Assembly (NCBI RefSeq): GCF_031457275.1 | Contig: NZ_JAVDWH010000001.1 | Location: forward strand, 1,054,001-1,118,000 | Source of the DNA: Aeromicrobium panaciterrae | GTDB taxonomy: Bacteria > Actinomycetota > Actinomycetes > Propionibacteriales > Nocardioidaceae | Reading direction: 5' to 3' | DNA: 64,000 nt | Part shown: piece by piece, positions 43,038 through 50,917 of the stretch | How positions within the stretch are numbered: position 1 is the stretch's first letter | Layout of the letters: every line of letters begins with the position of its first letter | Position numbers and translations under genes: made by a program | Notes under the pieces: model-generated | Database searches by the model: none | What the model was told of the DNA's origin: nothing | The model's input: only the letters and a program-made list of their open reading frames with translations

Positions 43038-43352
43038 ATGACTGCACCGTCTTCTGAGGCGGACTTCACCGAGCGGGTTCTGCAGCTGGTTGAGCAGATC
43101 CCGCCGGGGAAGGTCCTTGCGTACGGCCTGATCGCCGAGATCCTGCAAGAAGGCGGACCGCGTCAGGTGGGTCGCGTCATGGCTCTCGAAGGCGGTGGCG
43201 TGCCCTGGTGGCGAGTCGTCCGAGCCGATGGCAGCCTGCCGCCATCGCATGGGATTGATGCCCAGGTGCACTACGTCGAAGAGGGCACGCCGATGAAGGG
43301 CAACGGATCGGCCGTGGACATGACGGAAGCACTCTGGCGATTCGAAGCCTGA
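43038..43352 (+). CDS. Alkyltransferase-like DNA-repair protein (ATL)
   Basis: 104 residues, the MGMT C-terminal DNA-binding fold alone. The active-site PCHRV of O6-alkylguanine-DNA alkyltransferase is PWWRVV here, so Cys is Trp, the hallmark of ATL proteins. They bind O6-alkylguanine and hand it to nucleotide excision repair. FTERVLQLVEQIPPGKVLAYG and RQVGRVMA are the HTH and Arg-finger regions. Starts 4 nt after moeZ and ends directly before adnA, suggesting a repair operon. Confidence 0.93.
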   Translation: MTAPSSEADFTERVLQLVEQIPPGKVLAYGLIAEILQEGGPRQVGRVMALEGGGVPWWRVVRADGSLPPSHGIDAQVHYVEEGTPMKGNGSAVDMTEALWRFEA

Positions 43353-46300
43353 GTGTCACACCTGTCTGATGAGATGGGGCTCATGCCCGAGTACGTCTTG
43401 CAGCGGCCGACCGCTGCGTCGATCACCCCACCGGTGCTCGACGACAGCCAACAGGCTGTGCTTGACCACTTCGCGTCGGGACCCGGTGGCCCGTTGCAGG
43501 TGCTGGCTGGGCCGGGGGCGGGCAAGACCACGGCACTCGTCGAGCTGGTCGTCGATCGCGTCGAGAACGGCGGACTCAGTCCTGATCAGATCCTTGTTCT
43601 GACCTTCAGCCGCAAAGCGGCTCAAGAGATTCGGTCGCGTATCGCTCGCCGACTGGCCCGCACGACGAGCACGACGCCGGCGATGACCTTCCACGCGTTC
43701 TGTTACGCGTTGTTGCGCGCGGAGCAGTCACCGACAGACTTTGCCAGTCCGATCCGATTGTTGAGCGCTCCCGAGAATGACGCCATGATCGCCGAGGTCC
43801 TGGCTGGCGTCGATGCGGAGAAATGGCCGGCGGTGCTGCGTCCCGCTTTGCGGACGCGTGGACTCGCATCAGAGCTGCGCTCGCTGATCGCGTCTGCCCG
43901 CGCGTTGGGCATGGACGACGCCGACCTTGCACAGGTGGCGGCACGCGTAGACCGTGATGACTGGAAATCCGCGGCCACATTCTTTGACGAGGTGACAGCG
44001 GTCGCGGCCCTGGCCAACACGATTGATCACACCGACCTGATCTTCGCGGTCGTCAATGCGCTCAAGGATCCCGAAGTTCGTGACCGATGGCGATCCAAGC
44101 TTGCCCTGATCGTGGTGGACGAGTACCAAGACTCCGATCCGTTGCAGGTCGAGCTGTTGAGCGCTCTGGCGGGAGACGGACGCGACCTGGTCGTCGTCGG
44201 CGATCCCTATCAGTCGATTTACGGCTTCCGAGGGGCTGATGTGCGCGGCATAGTCGACTTCCCGGATCGATTCGCCACGTCGGCCGGTCCTGCTCCACGC
44301 ATTACTCTCGGCTACACCAACCGTTATGGCGCCGTCATCGCCTCCGCGGTCAGATCGATCGTCGACAACAAGGGTGCTCTCGGCGCTGTTGATGGATCGG
44401 CTTACGACGCCCTGCGCAATCCCACGAGCAAGGTCGACGATCCGGGCTCTGTCGTCGTGCACACGTACTCCACGCCGACAGCCGAGGCCGAGCACATTGC
44501 CCTGATGCTTCGGGAGGCCCATTTGCACGATCACGTCGCGTGGCGCGACATGGCGGTACTCGTACGATCCGGTGTCCACCTCATGAGGCTGCAGCGTTCG
44601 ATGGTCGCAGCGGGCGTGCCGGTCGAGGTCGCGGGCGACGAACTACCGCTGGCCGTCGAGCCTGCGGTACGGACCTTGTTGTCTGCCCTTCATGCCGCCG
44701 ATTCGATGAGTCGTGGCGAGAAGATGACGCCGGATGTGGCGCACTCCCTGCTCACCGGCCCGCTGGGGCACCTCGACGCTGCGGGTGTACGCCGCCTCGG
44801 CCGGACTCTTCGAAAGTTCGATGCCGCAGATGGCGAGACTCCGCGAGCGTCACGACTTCTCATCGCAGAGGCGCTCGGTGATCCCGTACTTCTCTCGACA
44901 CTCGAAGTGGTCGGCCCACCCGCGCGAGCTGCCGAGGCGGCCGCCAAGCTCAGTGAGCTTCTTCGCAAAGCCGCCGACCAGATCAAGAGCGGGGCGCCAG
45001 CCGAGCAGGTGCTCTGGACCGTCTGGGACGGTACGCGCTGGCCGACCAGGCTCCAGGCTGAAGCTGAAGGCGATGGCGACGGCAGTGCTCGCGCCAATCA
45101 TGACCTTGATGCCATCTGCGCCTTGTTCGCCGAGGCCGCTCGCGCTGAGGAGCGCGAGGCCCATCGCTCGGTCGCTGAGGTTGCTCGAGCTCTCGAGGCG
45201 CAGCAGATCCCAGCCGACTCGATCGCCCAGAGCGGCGACTCAGGGGAAGCCGTTCAGCTGATGACAACTCATCGAGCCAAGGGGCTCGAATGGCAACTCG
45301 TCGTTGTTGCTAGCGTCCAGGACGGCGAATGGCCGGATGTGCGCGCTCGCGGGAGCCTCCTGCAGGGAGACCGGCTCTCGCCAGACGGTGTGCTGCCCCC
45401 GCCATCGCCGTGGGCTGCGGCGGCCGAGGAGCGCCGCCTCTTCTATGTCGCGTGCAGTCGTGCCAGATCTCGCCTTGTGGTCACTGCAGTTGCCAGTGGC
45501 TCAGATGAAGGAGATCAGCCGTCGCGATTCGTAGGTGAGTTGCACGCACACCTGTCTGGTGCGGTGAGCCGTACGCTTCCCGACGCCCAGCCCCGACCTC
45601 AGCGCTCGCTGTCATTGCGCGGCGCCATTGCCGAACTCCGCCGCATCGGCGAGTCCACCGATGATCCGGCTGTGCGGGAACGTGTGGCGATCCAGCTCGC
45701 TCGATTGGCTCAGCATTCCTCGGGTCGCCCAGCCCACCCGGATCGCTGGTGGGGCCTGGTTGAGCGCACGGCGACCGACACCCCCGTACGTGACCCTGAG
45801 GTGCCACTCCGGCTCTCCGGAAGTCAGATGAACACGCTCGCCAAGTGCGCCCTTCAATGGTTCGCCGGTCACGAAGCCAAGGGAGACCGCGGCACATCAG
45901 CTGCTCAGGGCTTTGGCTCAATCGTTCACGCTCTTGCCGCAGAAGCCGTACGAAGCGGGGTCGAGCCCGAGGTAGCCGAGCTTTCGTCCCACATCGATGC
46001 GGTGTGGGGCGCCCTCGGGTTGGCTCCCTGGATCAGCCTGCGCGAGCGTGGCGAAGCCGTGGAAGCGCTGGAGAAATTCGTGCTGTGGCATCGCAAGAAC
46101 CCGCGGGAGGTACTCGCGGTCGAGCATGACTTCGATGTCACGATCGACGTTGATGGCCGAGCGACACAGTTCACCGGGTCGATGGACCGGGTGGAGCTCG
46201 CCGACGATGGCATCCATGTTGTCGATTTCAAGACGTCCAAGAAGGCAATGAAGGCCAAGGACGCCGAGGTCAACCCGCAGCTGGGTGTTTACCAGTTGGT

Positions 46301-46583
46301 GGTTGAGGCGGGCGGCACGGAGACTCTGTCGGCGGGCGCTGGTGCGGCGGGAGCCGAGCTCGTCTACCTACGCACTGACACCAAGTCGGCCACGATCCGC
46401 AATCAACAGGGCGCTCCGGAGGGGACCACGACCGCACGCGAGCAGGTGCAGGAAGCCGTTCGCCTCATCGGTGCCGAGGAGTTCGCGGCGACCGTGGGCG
46501 ATGCGTGCGGCTACTGCGCGTTCAAGCGCATCTGCCCGGCGCATGACGATGGCTCGTCGATCCTGATCGAGGAGAAGTCGTGA
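43353..46583 (+). CDS. adnA: AdnA subunit, helicase-nuclease for double-strand-break resection
   Basis: 1076 residues from GTG 43353; ATG 43383 (MPEYVLQRP) is an alternative. UvrD-like motor: Walker A GPGAGKTT, IVVDEYQDSDP, MTTHRAKGLEWQLVVVASVQ. The C-terminal RecB-type nuclease has GSMDRVELAD and VVDFKTSKKA (catalytic D and DxK). Cysteines around CALQW and GDACGYCAFKRICP form the 4Fe-4S staple. It pairs with AdnB as the mycobacterial-type end-resection machine. The GTGA overlap with adnB couples them. Confidence 0.95.
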   Translation: MSHLSDEMGLMPEYVLQRPTAASITPPVLDDSQQAVLDHFASGPGGPLQVLAGPGAGKTTALVELVVDRVENGGLSPDQILVLTFSRKAAQEIRSRIARRLARTTSTTPAMTFHAFCYALLRAEQSPTDFASPIRLLSAPENDAMIAEVLAGVDAEKWPAVLRPALRTRGLASELRSLIASARALGMDDADLAQVAARVDRDDWKSAATFFDEVTAVAALANTIDHTDLIFAVVNALKDPEVRDRWRSKLALIVVDEYQDSDPLQVELLSALAGDGRDLVVVGDPYQSIYGFRGADVRGIVDFPDRFATSAGPAPRITLGYTNRYGAVIASAVRSIVDNKGALGAVDGSAYDALRNPTSKVDDPGSVVVHTYSTPTAEAEHIALMLREAHLHDHVAWRDMAVLVRSGVHLMRLQRSMVAAGVPVEVAGDELPLAVEPAVRTLLSALHAADSMSRGEKMTPDVAHSLLTGPLGHLDAAGVRRLGRTLRKFDAADGETPRASRLLIAEALGDPVLLSTLEVVGPPARAAEAAAKLSELLRKAADQIKSGAPAEQVLWTVWDGTRWPTRLQAEAEGDGDGSARANHDLDAICALFAEAARAEEREAHRSVAEVARALEAQQIPADSIAQSGDSGEAVQLMTTHRAKGLEWQLVVVASVQDGEWPDVRARGSLLQGDRLSPDGVLPPPSPWAAAAEERRLFYVACSRARSRLVVTAVASGSDEGDQPSRFVGELHAHLSGAVSRTLPDAQPRPQRSLSLRGAIAELRRIGESTDDPAVRERVAIQLARLAQHSSGRPAHPDRWWGLVERTATDTPVRDPEVPLRLSGSQMNTLAKCALQWFAGHEAKGDRGTSAAQGFGSIVHALAAEAVRSGVEPEVAELSSHIDAVWGALGLAPWISLRERGEAVEALEKFVLWHRKNPREVLAVEHDFDVTIDVDGRATQFTGSMDRVELADDGIHVVDFKTSKKAMKAKDAEVNPQLGVYQLVVEAGGTETLSAGAGAAGAELVYLRTDTKSATIRNQQGAPEGTTTAREQVQEAVRLIGAEEFAATVGDACGYCAFKRICPAHDDGSSILIEEKS

Positions 46584-49500
46584 ACGGCCCGCTCGTCCCG
46601 AACGAGCAGGATCTCATCGAACGGCTGGATCGGCAGTTCTCGCGGGCTCAACTCGATGCGATTACCCTTGGCCTCGACGCTCCGAGCGCGATCATCGCGG
46701 GCGCTGGATCAGGCAAGACCACAGTCATGGCGGCGCGTGTCGTCTGGCTGGTGGGACACCTGGGCATCCCTCCGGAACGCATCCTCGGCCTGACGTTCAC
46801 CAACAAAGCCGCGGCCGAGCTCGGGCAGCGCATCCGCGCCAGCCTCGAAACGCTCGGCGTCGACCATGCTGAAGCCGGCTGGGGCGAGGTCACGGCCTCG
46901 ACCTATCACGCGTTCGCGGGCTCGCTAATCGCTGAGCACGGTCTCCGACTCGGAGTGGAGCCCGACCTGCGGGTCGTCACGGACGCTTCGCGCTTCCAGC
47001 GTTTCGCCCGAGCCGTCGAGTCATACGAAGGGACGCTGGACCTCGTCACCACATACGTTCCGCGCCTCGTGCCGGATGCGATGAAGCTCGACTCCGAGCT
47101 GTCCGAACACCTGGTCACTCCGGAGGCTCTCCGTGACTACGACGCTCAGGTGATCGCGGCAATCTCCGACCAGAAGGTCATCGCAGCGTCATCGGCGACA
47201 GCCCGCAAGCGCACCGAGCTGAGCATGCTGGTCGACGCGTACCGGCTCGCCAAGCTCGCTGACGGCGTCATGGACTTCTCCGATCAGATGGCGTGGGGCG
47301 CACAACTTGCGATGCTTCCAGAGGTTCGCGAGTCGATGCTTGAGAAGTACGACGTCGTACTGCTCGATGAATACCAGGACACCTCGGTGGCTCAGCGCGA
47401 TCTGCTCGTTGGCCTGTTCAAGGGACTCCCGGTCACGGCGGTCGGCGATCCTGCTCAAGGCATCTACGGGTGGCGCGGTGCCGCGACCGGCAACCTCGAG
47501 GACTTCCTCGATGACTTTGCGATCGACGGTGTCCCAGGGGAGAGGCTGACGCTCCGGCAGACCTACCGGTGCCGCCCCGAGATCATCGGCGCAGCCAACA
47601 GCATCATCTCGGCGTTCTACGACGACGCGAAGGTGACTCGCAGCGTCGAACCCCTGACCTCGGGCAAGGAAGCAGGCGGCAAGGTCGAGGTCTCGCTGCA
47701 CTCGACCGTGTCGCAGGAGATCAGCGCGATGGTGCGCGAGATCGAGGAGATTCGTGATGAGGGCGTCGTACCCCTGCGCAGCGTGGCGATCCTCGTACGA
47801 GTGGCCGCCGAGAACGGAGAGATCGTCAAGGCGCTCCGTGACTCACACATACCGTTCGAGATTGTCGGCCTCCAGGGACTGCTGGCACAGCCCGAGGTTC
47901 AGGACGTCGTCTCCCTTCTCGAAGTCGTCGACGACGTCACCGCCAATCCGGCTACTCTGCGCCTGCTCACCGGACCCCGCTGGAACATCGGGCCACGTGA
48001 CCTTGCCTTGCTTGGCCGAAGGGCCTCGCAGCTCAGCCGATCGGTGGGTGGCGCCGAGTCGGAGTCATCGTTGGCGGCCGACCTCGCTCATGCTGTCGAA
48101 GGAACCGACCCGACCGAAATTGTCGCGTTGGCCGATGCCCTTGAGGATCTAGGAGACTTCAACTACTCCGACGCCGCCCGCGAACGGTTCGGTGAGCTGG
48201 CAAGCCTCATCTCGTCGGTACGTCGCCACAGCAGTGAGCCTTTGATTGACCTCACCCGCCGCGCGGTTAGAGCGCTCGACCTCGACATCGAACTCGAAGC
48301 GGGTGATGTCGAGGGAGCTGGTGACAACCTCGCGCTGTTCCTGGATGCTGTGGCGACCTATGCAGAGAGCGATCGCTACGCGTCGCTGGCGGGTCTGCTT
48401 TCGTACTTCAACGCCGAAGAGGTTTACAACCAAGGGATGGAGGTGTTCACCCCATCCGAGGCAGAATCGGTCAAACTCCTGACCGTCCACCGCGCCAAGG
48501 GGCTGGAGTGGAACACCGTCTTCGTGCCCTTCATGTCAGCGACGGTCTTTCCCACGGGGCAGGGCCGCGCCAACTGGATCACATACGCGAACGCGGTCCC
48601 CACGGCCCTGCGCGGTGACCGGTCGAGCCTGCCTCAAATGGCGGACGCTCCCGAGGACTGGACTGACGACTCACGCGGCGTCCATGACGGACGGATCAAG
48701 GAACTTGGGCAGATGGAGGAGCGCCGTTTGGCGTACGTCGCCTACACCCGTGCCGAGGAGCGACTCGTTCTGTCAGGTCACTGGTGGGGCCGTACCCAGA
48801 TCAAGCCGCGCGGCCCTTCGGAGTTCCTCCTTGAGACTCGCAAGTGGCTGATCGACGCCGGCCATCACGCGACCGTGTGGGCTGAAGCGCCCGTTGATGG
48901 TGCGACCAACCCCCACCTCGACACTGTGCGGCGTGCCGAATGGCCGGCAGCCCCGCCGGTCCTCGCTCGTCGCCATGCTCTTGCTGCCGCGGTACGCGAG
49001 ATTCTTGACCGGCCCGATCAGCCAGCACATGATGTGCCACTGATCCCTGTAGATCGACTCGACCAATTGAGCGCAGATGTCGATCTCTTGCTTGCGGAAG
49101 CGGACGCAGTGGCTGCCAAGGAGCGAGTCGTGACGCTGCCCGGCTCGGTGTCGACCACGTCGATGCTCGGGCTTGCCGAGGATGAGGCGAAGTTCGCGCG
49201 CGAGCTTGCCCGCCCGATGCCGCGCCAGCCTTCTCCTGCCGCCCGTTTCGGCACCAGGTTCCACGCCTGGGTCGAGGCGCACTACGGCCAACAGGTGTTG
49301 CTAGACCCGGCAGAACTTCCGGGCCAAGGCGATGTCGATCTCAACTCGGACGCCGAGCTGGACGAGGTCATCCAGATGTTCAGCGATGGCGAGTACGGCC
49401 AGCGCAACCCACATGCGATTGAGGCACCCTTCTCGATCGTGTTGGCGGGACAGCAAGTGATCGGGCGTATCGACGCGGTCTTCGCCACCAGCCTCGACGA

Positions 49501-49726
49501 CGGCCGGAGCGGATTCGAGGTCGTCGACTGGAAGACCAACAAGAAGGCGACCGCTGACCCTTTGCAGTTGTCGATCTACCGGCTGGCGTGGGCTGAGCTC
49601 AGTGGCGTCGACCCCGCCGACGTGACCGGCGCGTTCTACTACGTACGTCTGGGTCAGACCGTGCGATATGGCGCCGACGACCTGCTCGACCGCCCGGCGC
49701 TGGAGGCGCTTCTCAGCGGCAACTAG
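46580..49726 (+). CDS. adnB: AdnB subunit, helicase-nuclease
   Basis: 1048 residues, GTG start overlapping the adnA stop. Motor motifs: GAGSGKTTVMAARVVWLV, LTFTNKAAAELGQRI, VVLLDEYQDT, GDPAQGIYGWRGA, LTVHRAKGLEWNTVFVPFMS. Nuclease: GTRFHAWVEAHYG, GRIDAVFAT, VVDWKTNKKATADPLQLSIY. In mycobacteria AdnB is the lead motor of the AdnAB complex. Its stop TAG forms the first half of the -10 TAGCCT of nudC. Confidence 0.95.
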   Translation: MNGPLVPNEQDLIERLDRQFSRAQLDAITLGLDAPSAIIAGAGSGKTTVMAARVVWLVGHLGIPPERILGLTFTNKAAAELGQRIRASLETLGVDHAEAGWGEVTASTYHAFAGSLIAEHGLRLGVEPDLRVVTDASRFQRFARAVESYEGTLDLVTTYVPRLVPDAMKLDSELSEHLVTPEALRDYDAQVIAAISDQKVIAASSATARKRTELSMLVDAYRLAKLADGVMDFSDQMAWGAQLAMLPEVRESMLEKYDVVLLDEYQDTSVAQRDLLVGLFKGLPVTAVGDPAQGIYGWRGAATGNLEDFLDDFAIDGVPGERLTLRQTYRCRPEIIGAANSIISAFYDDAKVTRSVEPLTSGKEAGGKVEVSLHSTVSQEISAMVREIEEIRDEGVVPLRSVAILVRVAAENGEIVKALRDSHIPFEIVGLQGLLAQPEVQDVVSLLEVVDDVTANPATLRLLTGPRWNIGPRDLALLGRRASQLSRSVGGAESESSLAADLAHAVEGTDPTEIVALADALEDLGDFNYSDAARERFGELASLISSVRRHSSEPLIDLTRRAVRALDLDIELEAGDVEGAGDNLALFLDAVATYAESDRYASLAGLLSYFNAEEVYNQGMEVFTPSEAESVKLLTVHRAKGLEWNTVFVPFMSATVFPTGQGRANWITYANAVPTALRGDRSSLPQMADAPEDWTDDSRGVHDGRIKELGQMEERRLAYVAYTRAEERLVLSGHWWGRTQIKPRGPSEFLLETRKWLIDAGHHATVWAEAPVDGATNPHLDTVRRAEWPAAPPVLARRHALAAAVREILDRPDQPAHDVPLIPVDRLDQLSADVDLLLAEADAVAAKERVVTLPGSVSTTSMLGLAEDEAKFARELARPMPRQPSPAARFGTRFHAWVEAHYGQQVLLDPAELPGQGDVDLNSDAELDEVIQMFSDGEYGQRNPHAIEAPFSIVLAGQQVIGRIDAVFATSLDDGRSGFEVVDWKTNKKATADPLQLSIYRLAWAELSGVDPADVTGAFYYVRLGQTVRYGADDLLDRPALEALLSGN

Positions 49727-49735
49727 CCTGATCGG

Positions 49736-50602
49736 GTGGACTACGCCTTCGATCACGCCCAGCACGACCGAACCGCACACCTTCGCAAGGACGATGCCTG
49801 GCGCACGGCCGAGCCGCTGCGCGTCATGGTGATCGGCGGCGAACACGTAGCCACCGAGGGCGGCAAAGGTATCCGCTGGATCAGCATCGACGAAGCTCCG
49901 GACGGTGACTGGATCTACCTCGGCACGAAGGACGGCGTCCACCACGCCGCAGTGGTGGTGAGCGGCCGCGTACCCAAGGAGCTCGAGCCGGTGAGCCTGC
50001 GCATCCTCGGTCCTTCCGTGGCCCCGGACGAGGCGTCGCTCGCGGTGCACGCCATCGGGCTCTCACGCTGGCACGAAACCCACCAGTTCTGCGCCAAGTG
50101 TGGATCGCCCTCCGAGCAGGCAGAGGCAGGCCACACGCGCATCTGCCCGGCCTGCGGCACACATCATTTCCCGCGCACGGATCCAGCCGTCATCATGCTC
50201 ATCACCGACGGCGACGACCGGGCGCTGCTGGGTCGTCAGCCGATCTGGCCCGAGGGGCGCTTCTCAACCCTGGCTGGCTTTGTGGAGCCAGGGGAGACCC
50301 TCGATGACGCTGTACGCCGTGAGGTCATGGAAGAAGTCGGCATCGAGGTCGGCAAGGTTACGTACGCCGGCAGCCAGCCCTGGCCCTTCCCGTCGAGTCT
50401 GATGCTGGGATTCTTCGGCGAGGCGCTCAGCACCGACATCAAGGTCGACCAGAACGAGATCGCCGAAGCGCGCTGGTTCACCCGCGAAGAAGTTACCGAG
50501 ATGACAGCGTCGAGCGACTTGCTGCTGCCGCCGAACGTCTCAATCTCCCGCTGGCTCCTGCAGACGTGGCACGGCGGCGTGATCCACGGGAAGTGGGCTT
50601 AG
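49736..50602 (+). CDS. nudC: NAD+ diphosphatase / NAD-RNA decapping enzyme NudC
   Basis: 288 residues, GTG start 6 nt after TAGCCT (leaderless). The zinc ribbon is FCAKCGSP ... CPACG (two CxxC). The Nudix box GFVEPGETLDDAVRREVMEE and the NudC signature SQPWPFPSSLM are intact. It hydrolyses NAD(H) and removes NAD caps from RNA. The stop overlaps the mrx1 stop in TTAG (50599-50602). Order adnB, nudC, mrx1, uvrD2 as in mycobacteria, without the ion-channel gene Rv3200c. Confidence 0.95.
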   Translation: MDYAFDHAQHDRTAHLRKDDAWRTAEPLRVMVIGGEHVATEGGKGIRWISIDEAPDGDWIYLGTKDGVHHAAVVVSGRVPKELEPVSLRILGPSVAPDEASLAVHAIGLSRWHETHQFCAKCGSPSEQAEAGHTRICPACGTHHFPRTDPAVIMLITDGDDRALLGRQPIWPEGRFSTLAGFVEPGETLDDAVRREVMEEVGIEVGKVTYAGSQPWPFPSSLMLGFFGEALSTDIKVDQNEIAEARWFTREEVTEMTASSDLLLPPNVSISRWLLQTWHGGVIHGKWA

Positions 50603-50841
50603 CTAGCGAGCTGAGCCTTGACCTGAGCGACTGACGGGTTGGTCAGTGCCGTGCCGTCAGTGAAGACGAGCGTCGGGACAGTCTGGTTGCCGTTGTTGGC
50701 CTGCTCAACGACGAAAGCCGCGTCAGGAACAGCCTCGATGTCGACCTCGTCGAACTCGATGCCCTCTCGCTTCAGCTGCCCCTTGAGGCGATGGCAGTAG
50801 CCACACCACGGGGTGGAGTAGAGGGTGAACGTGCTCGACAT
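50599..50841 (-). CDS. mrx1: Mycoredoxin-1 (glutaredoxin-like)
   Basis: 80 residues. The active-site CGYC (STPWCGYCHRLKGQL) and TVPTLVF (cis-Pro loop) match mycoredoxin-1, which reduces mycothiol-mixed disulfides. Thus the organism probably makes mycothiol. AAGGAG sits 7 nt before the ATG. A sigma-R/H-type promoter lies upstream (50878-50903). Its position beside uvrD2 matches Rv3198A. Confidence 0.93.
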   Translation of the reverse strand: MSSTFTLYSTPWCGYCHRLKGQLKREGIEFDEVDIEAVPDAAFVVEQANNGNQTVPTLVFTDGTALTNPSVAQVKAQLAS

Positions 50842-50877
50842 GAACTGTCTCCTTTGACGACTAGTCTTCATTGTCTC

Positions 50878-50903
50878 AACACCTGACCGATCCACCGCAT
50901 TCC
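50878..50903 (-). promoter_or_regulatory. Sigma-R/H-type promoter of mrx1
   Basis: On the minus strand GGAAT (50903-50899), exactly 18 nt, then GTT (50880-50878): an exact match to the GGAAT-N18-GTT form used by thiol-stress ECF factors. It lies partly inside the short region before uvrD2. Confidence 0.65.
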
Positions 50904-50917
50904 CCTGAGGAGCCCGT

